This document shows positions 28,060 through 45,185 of a stretch of 64,000 nucleotides of DNA, one piece after another. Origin of the DNA: Amia ocellicauda (taxonomy: Eukaryota; Chordata; Actinopteri; Amiiformes; Amiidae); NCBI RefSeq assembly GCF_036373705.1, contig NC_089868.1:17652520-17716519 (forward strand), written 5' to 3'. The notes beneath the pieces are model-generated. The model ran no database searches. It was not told where the DNA came from and saw only the letters and a program-made list of their open reading frames with translations. How positions within the stretch are numbered: the first letter of the stretch is position 1; each line of letters opens with the position of its first letter. Position numbers and translations under genes: made by a program.

Positions 28060-28426
28060 TGGTGAACACATTACAAGAATAAGTCAAGACCCAGGTATTG
28101 TAGTATATATTCAAGACTAGATATATGGGGTATATATATAGAGATATATATATTTATTGTTCTTCATACTCTGCCTACCTTAACAATATTATAATATGCA
28201 CAACCCCTTCAGGACTAAGAAACAAGAATGCAGAAGAAAAACGTTATTTTTCCACAAATGTAAAATCCATCATCTTGTGTTTCTGCCGAGTAGAAACTAA
28301 ACAATTTATCTTAGGTTATCTTACTTATATTAGTATAGATCCTTTTTTTTTTTAAGTACATGCCTTTTATTTAAAGTGACTTATTTGCACCTCCTACCAT
28401 CAGTATGCTGTTTCAAGTTAAATGCC

Positions 28427-28432
28427 AATAAA
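28427..28432 (+). terminator. Candidate poly(A) signal AATAAA of DYNLT4
   Basis: AATAAA lies 368 bases after the DYNLT4 stop codon, in AT-rich sequence typical of a 3' UTR end. No transcript data are available, so it is inferred. Confidence 0.5.
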
Positions 28433-29175
28433 ATGGAAAGACTGATAGAAAGTGTGCAGTTTCCTTCTCCTAACTTATCTACTTTTGTTTTTAGTAGTTT
28501 TAGTTTAAGAACCTGATCTAATCAGGTGAAGCAGGAAATTAGTGATTTACTGTAAATCAGAGGGTCTGGAACACTGCTGGAATGAAACTAAATTACAATG
28601 GTTTTGAATAGGTCTTTGATTGTGCAAGTTTCACATCTTACTTTGTATACAAGATCATTTTTCGGGGGGTTCTATCCACCTCTTACATACATGAGAAAGG
28701 GGAGTGAGGAGTTTTTTTACTGTGACTAATTGAATGTCTTAATCATGCTACATATTATAGGAAACCGATACTTTAGCTCAACTAATGAAGCAGAATTAAA
28801 TTTAAACTTGCATTTGGTATTCTGGAAAGTTTCACACTTTCCTTCTGTTTAACTATTAGAATAGAATGCACATTGGAACACAAAATCTAGAGCAATTGCA
28901 ATTAAGCCATTTGAAATTAAACCTGGTATAAATCAATGCTTGTCCGAAGAGATTAATCTTTATCAACTGAAATTGGTAGAAATTGGTGGGGATTAGAAAA
29001 CCTCAAACAAGGCAAAAGGTCCGTGTTCAAGCTAGTCCCATTTAAAAGGCAACCAGTAAAGCTCTTTCAATTTGTGAGCCGTGGAAGACAAGTGATCACT
29101 TTTGGTTCAACATAATTTATGCATTAAATAAACCTACTCCTTTGTAATTGTTAAAAAAAAAAATATATATATATA

Positions 29176-29565
29176 TAGTTAGGTCCATAAATATTTGGAC
29201 AATGACAGTTGTCATTGTGGCTCTGTATGCCACCACACCGGAAACAATCAAGATGTGCTTTAAGTGTAGACTTTCATCTTTAATTTGAGGGTAGTTCCAT
29301 CCAAATTGGGTGAACAGTGTAGGAATTACACCCATTTTTATATGCCCCCAACTTTAGGGTCTGAAAAGTAATTGGACAAACCTATATAAATCATGAATTC
29401 AATTGTGAGTATCAATACTTGGTTGCAAATCCTTCACAGTCAATTGCTGCCTGAAGTCTATGGGTTCCAGACATCACCAGATGCTGCGTTTCGTCCCTGG
29501 TGATGCTCTGCCAGGTCTGTACTGCAGCTGTCTTTAGTTCCTGCATGTTCTTGGGGCAGTTCAGG
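29176..29565 (-). mobile_element. Truncated Tc1/mariner-like DNA transposon (3' end)
   Basis: The left edge is a typical Tc1-like terminal inverted repeat, 'ttaggtccataaatatttgg', next to TA-rich DNA. To its right, on the minus strand, is the last part of a transposase frame: QTWQSITRDETQHL, then LQAAIDCEGFATKY and a stop at 29412-29414. Homology stops at about 29565, so only the 3' end of the element remains and the second terminal repeat is missing. The copy is inactive. Confidence 0.7.
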
Positions 29566-30175
29566 TAAAGGTTCATGCAAAGTTAATTTTTCCATTAAGT
29601 CTTTGTATGAAGTCCATTTATTCCCCATGTAGCACAGTAAGTAGACACTAAATATCAATTTTGATATGCTTTATTTTTAAATTTTCCCACACAATTAAAA
29701 CAAAAAAAAAGTGGTCATATTTAACTTTCTTGGTGTCAACACAAGACATTAATAAATAAGGAAATGCATAAATAAAAATAAATACATTAAAAGACAAGAC
29801 TGATGTGGTTGACAATAAATAATTGGTATGTAATTGAAATGCCACAAATGGACATTAAACCAAACTGCCCGGATCGAGAACACAAATCGCAAGTTTAACA
29901 CTTAGGCGGAAGTCACAGTTTACACAGGAGTAAGATATCAGGGTGGTTTGGAGTTAGATAAATCGCACAGATCGCAAAACAGCTAACAGTTACACACCAA
30001 GTCACTGAAATTACAAGGACAATTAGATTTAAATCTGAAAAACTATGTTCAGACCAAGGTTCACCTGATGTCCAATCCATTTTAAACAGTGATGTACTGT
30101 AGACAAATTCCTCTTCCAAACTGATATTCAAGCTTATACCTTCCCCCCCCACCAGCTTCTCCAATTCCCTTTGAC

Positions 30176-30181
30176 TTTATT
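30176..30181 (-). terminator. Candidate poly(A) signal of PLK3
   Basis: AATAAA on the minus strand, about 800 bases downstream of the PLK3 stop codon. The choice among several AT-rich candidates is uncertain. Confidence 0.3.
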
Positions 30182-30418
30182 CAAAATGGTAGATTCACAG
30201 GAGGAGTATTATTGCACATTCCAGGTTTACCACCAAAAGGCACTCCTCACCCCCCCACCCACCCTTTCACATTCATAAAAATCGGCCATTGTACCCGATC
30301 TCGGACCAAAACGCGTTCTCCTGCCAACTCGTAAGACTCACCTTTTTCTTTAGCTATATTTTACTTTGTTTAAAAAGGAATGACCTACTTATGGAATCTA
30401 TAGTTTAAAATAATAATA

Positions 30419-30420
<2 letters not shown>

Positions 30421-30451
<31 letters not shown>
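30421..30451. repeat. A homopolymer (about 31 bases)
   Basis: A long A-run preceded by AAT units. It lies in the probable PLK3 3' UTR, where it reads as a U-run in the transcript. It may be a retroposon tail, but no element body is recognised beside it. Confidence 0.9.
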
Positions 30452-30452
<1 letters not shown>

Positions 30453-30974
30453 ACATTCCAACTTGTGATAAAATAACCCCCCTCCCCCCTCCAAACAAGG
30501 AAAAACTGCTTCATAGTGCAAATTGCCACATTTTCTCTCCCCACTATTTTAGGTGTGTACCGTTAGTGAATCAAAATGTCAAACATCTTAAAACCCAAGT
30601 GATTTTAAAGCATAAACAGAAAGGCTCTTGTTATGGACCCTACACAGAGGGCTTTGGGATGTTCAGTTGCCCAAGACCAGTGATCTCAAGAGGACCAGTA
30701 AGAGAAGAGCTTGGTACTGGCAGAAAGGGAGAGGATCAAATTGTGCGCAGGTGACAAGACAGTAGTGATATTGCAGTCAGTTGAAGATTTAAACCCTGCC
30801 TCTTCCCCATCCAAAAAAAAAAAAAAAAAAAATTAAATGTGCACCATAGTCCAAAGAGGCCAGACACTAGCCAAAGACAGAGACATCTCTATTATGAAGT
30901 CCCATCCGTCGCTCCTCAATAGAAGCAATGCAGAGGATCACGGCTCCAGATGTGAAGCCCATGAGGGACCTTCC

Positions 30975-36819
<5,845 letters not shown>

Positions 36820-36904
36820 TCATTCGCAATCCCAGCGCCGTCGGAGAGATAGAGCCGCAGTCCGTCCCGCTACCCAGCACACAAGCCCGGGCAGGGAATC
36901 CCTC

Positions 36905-36955
36905 CAGCGTTATATTCAGGGCTTGTGTGACGTCATGCGAGGGGGCGTGGAAGTG
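36905..36955 (-). promoter_or_regulatory. PLK3 core promoter: CRE, GC-box and TATA-like element
   Basis: A perfect CRE palindrome TGACGTCA lies at 36928-36935, about 110 bases upstream of the PLK3 start codon. A GC/KLF/EGR-type box (GGGGGCGTGG on the plus strand) is at 36941-36950. Between the CRE and the start codon is an AT-rich TATA-like stretch (minus strand AATATAA, near 36910-36917). CRE, G-rich box and TATA in about 40 bases is a layout seen in immediate-early genes, which fits PLK3 (Fnk/Prk) as a growth-factor and stress-inducible kinase. Transcription factor use is inferred. Confidence 0.6.
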
Positions 36956-38257
36956 GGAGGAGTCTCGTTTAAAGAACCCCCGTCTATTTGCTTCAATGTA
37001 TCCTGCTTTGTCAGTGTAGTTTCATGAGACTTGAATTACACTCAGGCAAACCACAGATTTAATGGACACTATTTATCATGAAAGCTGTGACTCCACACAG
37101 CTGTATGACACATTTTCTAACAATGCAAAATATTGCTATATAACCCATGTATAAAACATGCAGGCAAGATCATCAAAGAAGAGAGAGAGACGCATAATGA
37201 TTCATAAATTCCTTTTTTATCCAATTCCCAGACCAAAGCATGGCATTTTCCGGAGTCATTCCAGTGGCCACCTGAAAGGACTATAGGGGGTCATTGTTTA
37301 AAATCACAGATGGATTCAAATTGTAATTTGCCACGGAATCATGAATCATGCAAAGTCAACCTATAGCCAAATAACTTCAAGCAAGGGCAAGGCTGTGAAT
37401 GGGAGTGTTCAGTCTGCAGCATAATGAGCCAGTTTCCCTTGAATGTTTGCTGCCCTCTAGCTTCAAAAAATGGTTAAGAAAACAGTTGCAACTTAGCCAT
37501 GAACCAAATAATCAAACAAACAAATACAAATTCAACAAATCATTTCAGAAAGGTGTTATGTTAGGAAGCAACATATACACAGTTGTGTTTCCTGTTATGA
37601 TAAGGTCCACCATAAATTGGGAAAACCAGCCAACCTGGTTCAGTCTTTTTGAAAAAATAAACAGAAACTAACCCTCTCTATGTTAAGGAGTTGCCGAGAG
37701 ACAAAAATGTGTATTCAGCAGTCTGTTGTTGATTGATTTTCCTTCAACAATGTTTTTTTTTACATATTGTTTCTTATAAATCAATCACATTACAATACAA
37801 TATCATGGAATTTCTTCAGCTAAATCCAATACACAAATAAAATGTAGTTACAGATTACTAGATTCAAATTGTTTTCAACAAACAACTGCAACTGAAATAG
37901 CTTTTATCTTCATCATCACAATCAACAACACAAACAAAAGTTGAAGCTTTAGTACATCTATTTTAAACTATCTTTTTTAAATTTTTCTTTTTGTACTTTA
38001 ACAATAACAGAATTTAAAGCATCTGAAGATAACTTGTCTGCATGTGACAGTGCTTTATATATTATATAGCATTATATATTATTTTATATGTATTATTTTA
38101 TGGTAATATGCAGCTTAATATCAGTGATAGTTTGCAATTGATGTTGGGGTATAATTTAGGTTAGGAGTAGTATACCTCAGTTATAGTATGTAAAAGAAAG
38201 CTATAATAGCAAGTATGTTCATGTTCATGATAGTATGTAGTTTACTATATGAAGTAT

Positions 38258-38285
38258 TGTTATTATTATTATTATTATTATTATT
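38258..38285. repeat. (ATT)n microsatellite
   Basis: About nine ATT units between PLK3 and CACYBP; non-coding. Confidence 0.95.
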
Positions 38286-38439
38286 GAACATATTACATCA
38301 TAACCCCTTTATAATATAGTAAATGTGAGCCCAATAAAGAAAAAACAAAGTGTGGTAGAAGACAGCTTAAAAGGGTCATAAAGGGACAATACATTATCTT
38401 TGGCAAAGTGTACCTTTTGTTCCCTACGTAGTGTGGTTT

Positions 38440-38650
38440 ACTGTGGTAAGAATATAGTAAGGCTTAGTGTGATGCAGAAAGGTAAATATGTAGTATAATT
38501 TATCATGGTAAAAATATGGTTAAAAAACTAAAATATAGCATGGTGTACCATGGTAAAAACATGCTCATATATGGTAAAGTGTAATATGGTGCAGCATGGT
38601 AAAATATGGTTAAACCATGGTAAAACTGTGGCAAAATCATCGTAAAATAT
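38440..38650. repeat. Cluster of degenerate 'catggtaaa' repeats
   Basis: The motif 'atggtaaaa' or 'ccatggtaaa' recurs at irregular spacing, for example in 'gtaccatggtaaaaacatg' and 'aaccatggtaaaactg'. The unit is partly palindromic (ccatgg). It looks like a decayed short tandem or transposon-internal array. No terminal repeats were identified. Confidence 0.6.
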
Positions 38651-39910
38651 TTTAATGACTGATTAATTCAAATGACAGATACGCTAGTGATACACAGCAG
38701 ACCAGATACACTGTCTGGCCAATTGCAATAACTCATCAAATGAGGAAAGGGAGCCTCCTGGTGGGTATCTTCATGATAACATCAAAAATACACATCAAAT
38801 AAGCTAAATAAACGAATATATTAAATACAATATACCATTAAATTGATCCAGTATTAGTTCTGACACAGGTGGAAACAACTTCCGAAGACACATCCACTCC
38901 TTTCAAGACTTTTAATTTTCTTTTTCCAGGTTCCGTAAAGCATCTGATTTCATTTTCCCATCTTCCACCTGGTCCTCTCCTACTGAAAATGTTCACTCTT
39001 TCCATTATATTACATCTCTCCCTTTCTCTCTTATACCCTCAAAATTCAGTGGTTCTAAATCATGTATTTCATCTACATTTTCTGAACACTATGACATTAA
39101 ATTGATATAGCAGTTTCATTCTATTTGAACATAGTCCAGACATGTCCAAAACTTCATTTTTTAAATAGACTGCTTGCTCTACATGTTCAAACTCACATTT
39201 GTTTATATCAATTATTCAGGTCAGCAGCAGGGGAACGACATATTTTTGCCTACCTCTCAGAAATCAAGTTCAGCTGAAGTTCAAACTAAAACCAGAGCTG
39301 AATTTTTTGGGTTTTGACCACAATAGAACAGAAGATCTATAGATCGCTAAGCATAACATAGCAGTAACATTTTTAAAAGTACTAAATTGTAATATTTCAG
39401 TCATGCTCTGGTGGAAGTCCCACACAACTGTAATTATTATGTTGTACAAGAAGCATAACAATATACATTATCGTCTGGTTCAGTCTTTTGTTTGCGTTTT
39501 GGTGTTTCCAGCAAAAAATAGCACAAGCATATTTTAACAACATGAGTCTTTCTTTTGTTCTGTGGCTTGTAAAGAAGTAATCAGTAAACAGTAAAGCTTG
39601 ATTTGACTTTTATTTATAGATTGATTTCCAACATGCTTAAATAATCCTGGTACCACATTCATACTTCCCCTGCATTTTGTAGTTAAGTTTTTGTTCTGTG
39701 CACATGTAGTATTGATGAGCTAAAGAACATTTTGGTTTTAATCCCTCGGTCAACATGCATCAATCACTAGTTTTATAAGATTATTTCTTTATAACTCAAA
39801 CTGAACAACTCGTTTACTTTCTCCCAGCTGGTCTGGTCGCCAGTGCAAGGAAACAAACGTCACAGATCGCTCCTGACAGCCATTCCAATTACAAATAACC
39901 TGCAATTAAG

Positions 39911-39916
39911 TTTATT
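39911..39916 (-). terminator. Candidate poly(A) signal of CACYBP
   Basis: AATAAA on the minus strand about 235 bases downstream of the CACYBP stop codon; other AT-rich candidates exist further left. Confidence 0.35.
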
Positions 39917-40148
39917 TTTTCTTCTCAATTTATTTAAACACAGAACTGAACTGGATACATTGGTTTCAACAGATTCGTCAAAAAACAGCGTGCAACAGAA
40001 GGTAAAATAAAAAATGACTTGCTTCTTCGGCCCGTCGCTGGAGCAGGGCACTGCACTGTACGTGACGCCAGAGGACACGGCCGAGTGCTCCAATCACAGC
40101 AATGACGACAACAACAAGAAGAATGGGAGGAGTATTGAATGTCTTGGT

Positions 40149-43100
40149 TCAGAAATCCATCTCGCCCCCCTTGGCTTTTTTCTCTTGGGACTCGGCCCAG
40201 GCTTTGTTGATGGTGCGCTTCATTTCGTCATCGCCTTCGGAGTAGATCTTCTTCAGCATGCTCATGAGGCCCTCGCTGGGGTCCGCGCTCTCGTCCATAC
40301 TGGGCTTTCTAGAAGGGATCGGTGGGTAGCTGGTTATCATCATCATCATCAAATTCATTTTCCAAAACTCTTTTCCGTGTTTTGGAATAGAACGACTTTG
40401 AATTCAAAATGCAACCCGGCGTTCCACATAATATGAGTCATCAGTGAAATTCGACCATCTTTTACTGCCAGACTGAAAGTCCAGATCAAAGTATTTATTC
40501 ATCAGTTCAATTTGCACTAAATTAAGCCACAGACAAATCAATATTAAACATGAATGAACAAACAGCTTGAAGAATATAGATTCTGAGGTTTGTGACTTCA
40601 ATGCTGCATCTCATAGGAGTGTGCTTAAGATTCAAATCAGTGTTCAGACAGCGATATGAGTCACGTTTAGGAGCCTAGCCAGTTTATCTAGAGATTACAT
40701 TGTACATTACCAGTCCAAAGTTTTAGAACACTTCATTTTTTCCATTTTTTACTGAAATGTACACAGTTTAATCTCAATGTGCCCTTAAAAGGGCACCAAA
40801 TCCGTGGTATCCCATGAAAGCTGAGACTGTGAAGCATTCTCTGGAGTGAAAAAAAATGTTTTTTATACCCCCCCCCCACACACATTTATACCCCCCATTC
40901 TGAAATGGGGGTGATGGGGGATACTTGATCTGAGTAGGAATACAAAATCTCAGAAAATATTGACAATTATGACATATTCTGGAACCAGACAGACATCCAC
41001 GTTTTGGAAGAAGCAACATACACCCATAGAGAGAGAAAAATGTCAAGATGGAAAACTCTGTTTACAGTGTACTAATACACAACTATTGTACATAACTAGA
41101 TCTGAACTGCTCTGTGTTTGATAGAACATTAGGTTGCTATCTGCAAATAAATCTGATGGAAACTGAGTGATCTGTGATCGTCTGAATGAGTAACCCCCCC
41201 ACCCGTGGAGCAAACTGCGCCTTCCCCACTGGGCCCTGAATGAAGGCGGGTGACATGGAAACTGTAAATCGGATGTGTTTGAGAATGAAACGCGCTGGTA
41301 GCCAAGAGAATAAGCTTTCAAACGATGTGCGCATTGTGGGAATACAGTGTAACTTCTATGCACAGGAGCTGTGTAACACTGACAAATAATGCTTAAGAGG
41401 GTGTAGTAACTCTGAAATGCACATTATGTTTCAGTTTTTAGTAACCTAAACTTTTTTTTAAACCTCTGGCAGTTTACCACTTACCTTTGTACTGTTTCAG
41501 GTTATTCACTGGACTTGAACTGCTTACATTTCAATACAAACTGGAAAAATGGGGCTGTTCTTAAACCTTTGACTGGTAGTGTATATTCATACGTAGAACA
41601 AAGCACAATGTAAATCGTAAATCGATACCCACTCTTTATCTTTAGTCTGTTTTTCCACCTGTGTCAAGCATTCCCATTTTTTAGGGGTCTTCTTTTTGCA
41701 CATGAGTAAGACCATATCTGTTTTCACCTGAAACAATAAATACATACATCAATCGCTGCTGAAACAAGAAAACGAAAGGCTGGCAAACAAGATAGTCAGC
41801 ATTTTTCTACAGTTATTAAAAAGGCACGACTATCCCACATTCCAGCAACTACATTCAACATGACATTAAAAAGAGAAGTTACTATTCAAATACCTATTGA
41901 TAGTTAGAAAGAAACGGTACTGACCTTTCGACAGCTCTCTTTTGCATCAATCGAACACAGGAGGTTATTTACAGTCATTTGGTAGTTCTTTCCGTCGAGA
42001 TCTTTAACCAGGACTACGAAAGACCTGTATAGGAAAATGTATATTTAATGCCACACTTATTTTATCATCAAGTCAGACTACTTACAAATCAAGCCGATCT
42101 TTCTGTGCAACATCAATTTTTAAATTCTAGGTTTATCGTCAAAGCTATTTTCACAAGCAAACAGTTCTAGAGCTGATCCACAATTGCAGATCATACAAAA
42201 AGCAACAGTGTTTACAATAAGAAAGTTTACAAATGAGAGGAGGCCATTCGCCCCATCGTGCTCGTCTGGTGTCCATTAATAACTGAGTGATCCAAAGATG
42301 CTATCCAGTCTATATTTAAATGTTCCCAAATTTTCAGCTTCAACCTTGTGCTTCGCTGGGGAGTTTGTTCAGATTGTGACGCCTCTGTGTGTGAAGAAGT
42401 GTCTCCTGTTTTCTGTCTTGTATTATTAACATTCAACTTATAATAATGCTAACTTCAAGTGTGTTCTTACCTCTCTGTAAAGCTTGCCTCGATGTTCTCC
42501 AATGAGATCTTGTGCACTCCTTTCAGGGTAATATAGATCTTTACAAATTTATCCGATTGATCCCATCCTAAATAGTAAAAGAAAAAGCACCCGTGTAAAG
42601 AGACTTTGAGCCCATTCAATGAGATCAATAATGAAATGTACCTTTGTGGAGCGTTTTCTAAAAAAACAAAATGGCCCCCTGTGATTTGCAATGGGAAAGA
42701 GTGGAAATAAATTAAATAAACGACTGACGTGATTTTGATTACGCACATCTTTCTGTGTCCGACCAGAAGGAAACAACTGCAATGCTTGTGTAAATGAAGG
42801 GACATTTTTCAGTGTGCAACGAACAGAACATGTTATTGTTGTTTTGAAGAGAAACACTTGCCGTTAGCAGTTTTGTATTACAGTGTGATTCGATTGTGGT
42901 GTCAGTCTGCACACTCTTCAATTATTTTATTTAATTCAATTGAGGTTTCCCCAACAGATTTAGCCGGGGGAACAACATGGGAAGTTGTTTGCCATCGCCA
43001 GCCTTGCATCCGTCAGCCGAGCGCCCCGAGATGATACCGGTCTGACGCGCAAAGCTGGCACAGGGGACAGAAAGCTCCAGATGGAACGGCTGGTTGGCAT

Positions 43101-44177
43101 CTCAACAGATTGGCTGGATGCGTGAAAGGTAAGCTACCGTAGTTGTTGATTTTGACTGTATATCCCTTGGTTGCTGATGTCCTGTTCGCCTCCCCAGCGT
43201 CCTTGTTCAACAGCTGCTCCTTCTGCTGCTGTTTCAGAGTGATCTCTCTCTCGATCTTCTTCTGCTCCACCGTGAGGACATCCTGGACCCGCTTTCTCTC
43301 TGCCTTCTCCAGCAAGGACTTGATTTCAGTTAAATCTGCCTGCAGTTGACTGATCTGGAAAAAAAGATGAGGAAGATCAGTTACAGTGGAGTGTATTGGA
43401 TTCCAAGTGTAAATTATACACATACCCTTCTCAAAAGACATGGTTACAATTAGGTTACAGCCAAACCAAACCAGCTTTTTAAAGTGCAAGTAACTTGTCC
43501 ATGAAAATAACAATGGCTTAAGCTTTGTGAAAGATCAACCTCTCCCCACACCAACCCGACTGCTAACTTTAATCAGTGGTGAGAATAAGAAATAACACCA
43601 AAACCAAGAAACAAATATTCAAATTATTCTTAAAGTCAGTCAAATGAGCGATTTATCTTCCTAGTCACTCTCCAGTCTAATCTATGACCCAGAATTATTC
43701 TCTGCAAAAACAAGTGTATATTAAAATAAGCAAGAGAATAATGCCTAAAATAAGTAATACAATACAACTATGATAGGGATGATTAGTAGTATTGGAGTCA
43801 ATTTGAAGTATTGACAATACCTAAGCAGATCTACCTGCAAAATGTGAAAGAACACGTCTAACCAAAACAGACTGGGATGGTTGGGTGTACAATGAAGGCA
43901 TCTGACAGTTAAATGCAAGTTATTTGAAAGATTAAATAACATAAAAACATGTATTTGCCTAGCTCAGAAACGGAAAACGTGCTTCAGACGTTTCTAATCA
44001 CTGTATCACATACTGCGTTAAGAAGCAGCATTGGACTAGTGACATAGCATGCATCATATTATATATCATACTATAATTGAATAAAGCAGTAGTGTATACA
44101 CAGCTACAACGTGATTACTGTAGTAGTTGGGATAGTTTTAAGCAGCACTGTGCACTTGCCTGCTCATCGAGGTCCAT
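40149..44177 (-). CDS. cacybp: CACYBP, calcyclin-binding protein / SIAH-interacting protein (complete, 6 exons)
   Basis: Exons 44160-44177, 43138-43354, 42471-42567, 41925-42024, 41633-41727 and 40149-40308 join in frame to 228 residues, the human length. Residues 1-70 form the helical hairpin used for dimerisation and SIAH contact ([15 protein letters not shown]). Residues about 71-165 are the CS domain, with [19 protein letters not shown] and [16 protein letters not shown]. Residues about 177-228 are the SGS domain, with [17 protein letters not shown] and [10 protein letters not shown], which binds S100A6/calcyclin in mammals. The protein bridges SIAH1, SKP1 and S100 proteins in beta-catenin ubiquitylation. 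The human SIAH-binding motif PxAxVxP is not present in the matching stretch (57-70). Exon 1 encodes only MDLDEQ and ends at a GC donor (CAG|GCAAGT). MRPS14 is upstream on the same strand. Confidence 0.95.
42226..42425. repeat. SINE-like interspersed repeat in CACYBP intron 3
   Basis: The run 'gagaggaggccattcgcccc' through 'gaagtgtctcctgttttc' matches a repeat I recall as abundant in several fish genomes. It lies between CACYBP exons 3 and 4 and does not disturb splice sites. Family and exact ends are uncertain, since no second copy is present for alignment. Confidence 0.5.
44154..44159 (-). other. GC splice donor (GCAAGT) of CACYBP intron 1
   Basis: The first coding exon ends GATGAGCAG and the intron begins GCAAGTGC on the minus strand. 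The acceptor at 43355 is a normal pyrimidine-rich 'ttttttccag'. Splicing here gives MDLDEQ followed by ISQLQADL and a total of exactly 228 residues, as in mammals. Reading through without splicing does not reach exon 2 in frame. Confidence 0.8.
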
Positions 44178-44339
44178 TGCAGCGGCGTGGTTAATAAATA
44201 TACCAGCTGATACTAGGACTTTACAAACCGCTGCCTGTTGTTTCAAAGTGTGAATTAAAGCCTGTGCTCAATATCTAGAGCTTAAAAATTAAAATTGACC
44301 CTTCTGAAAGCTGCTGCTAACGCACTCTCCTTCTCTACT

Positions 44340-44405
44340 TTCGGTTCAGTAGTATTCTAGAACATTTCCGTTTACGCACAGAACGTTGAGCGTACGCACG
44401 TCACA
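44340..44405 (-). promoter_or_regulatory. Candidate CACYBP promoter with heat-shock-element-like and CRE-like sites
   Basis: About 180 bases upstream of the CACYBP ATG is the palindrome TTCTAGAA (44355-44362), followed by CATTTCC. Read together this is close to a three-unit heat shock element (nTTCnnGAAnnTTCn, one mismatch). TTTCCG nearby could be an ETS site. TGACGTG on the minus strand at about 44397-44403 is a CREB/XBP1-type site. These are motif matches only. Confidence 0.35.
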
Positions 44406-44480
44406 TGTTACTTTACCGTAATACTGCAAATACACAAGTGACCAAAATAAATACCGTAATTACATACAATGTAGTATATA

Positions 44481-44914
44481 TGTAACACTATTTTTGTTCC
44501 TGGGTAGTAAGTCTTATTTCCCAATCGCTTATGCCTCAAAAGTATAGAAAATGGATATTAATCGTCACAAACTTTGCTTTTGTGACCAGGACAGTGATAT
44601 TTTGAAATATACCTATTTCCAATGAGAAAACGGGTGCGTTTGTGTCTTTTCGTTCACATATGAATCCAAATTAACACGTATTTATACTAAAGTAATACAA
44701 AAATGACTACAAAAGATTTAGGAGTCGTTTTTCGAGATTTACGATTATACCGTTAACTTACATGTGAACGAAAACTGTCACTGTCACTGTCCTGGTCACA
44801 AAAGCAGTTTGTGGGGAATAATAGCCATTTTTTTATAATTTTCAGGCATAAGCAAATAGGAAATAACATTTACTACCCAGGAACATAAAAAAAAAAAAAA
44901 AAAAAAGTGTTACA
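44481..44914. mobile_element. Fold-back MITE with long terminal inverted repeats
   Basis: The left end 'tgtaacactatttttgttcc' followed by 'tgggtagtaa' is mirrored by the right end, which contains 'ttactacccaggaacat' and ends GTGTTACA. The arms stay alignable for about 120-150 bases, both including 'gcttttgtgaccaggacagtg' and 'cttatgcct', with a further match at the 'cgttcacat' blocks. There is no coding frame inside. An A-run of about 20 bases (44887-44906) sits in the right arm where the left arm has a short T-run. It lies about 300 bases upstream of CACYBP, between it and MRPS14. No clear target duplication was seen. Confidence 0.75.
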
Positions 44915-45179
44915 CGGTGTAATCAAATCACTAAATTAGTCTAGACCTGAAGTACTCAAGATTTGTTGTTGTTGTCGCAATTAACCCACATGGTCTATAT
45001 CTGTAACATCTCAAGACCATATAGATGATGTGTTCTAGTTAATCTTTTTTGTTCATCTTTTCTTCTTTCTCCTAACTCTAAGCTATACATTAAAACACAT
45101 AAAAACTAGACTTTTAATATATACAAATACATATGAAATGGAATAAACAAGTACACACACAATACTTTTGATACATGTA

Positions 45180-45185
45180 TTTATT
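45180..45185 (-). terminator. Candidate poly(A) signal of MRPS14
   Basis: AATAAA on the minus strand, 104 bases after the MRPS14 stop codon; a well-placed signal for a short 3' UTR. Confidence 0.6.

Larger units (their letters stand above)
28433..30974. other. Convergent intergenic region between DYNLT4 and PLK3
   Basis: The 3' ends of DYNLT4 (plus) and PLK3 (minus) face each other here. The right part is likely PLK3 3' UTR, with a candidate poly(A) signal (reverse AATAAA) at 30176-30181. It also holds a Tc1-like remnant (29176-29565), an A-run (30421-30451) and a second A-run near 30815. No additional gene was seen. Confidence 0.55.
36960..39600. other. Intergenic region between PLK3 and CACYBP
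   Basis: About 2.6 kb of AT-rich DNA with no recognised gene. It contains an (ATT)n microsatellite near 38260 and a stretch (about 38400-38650) with many degenerate copies of 'catggtaaa'. This gap is where a block matching human 1p34 gives way to one matching human 1q25. Confidence 0.5.

Noticed and set aside
40014..40436. Plus-strand 140-codon open frame
   Set aside because: Antisense to CACYBP exon 6 and its 3' UTR.
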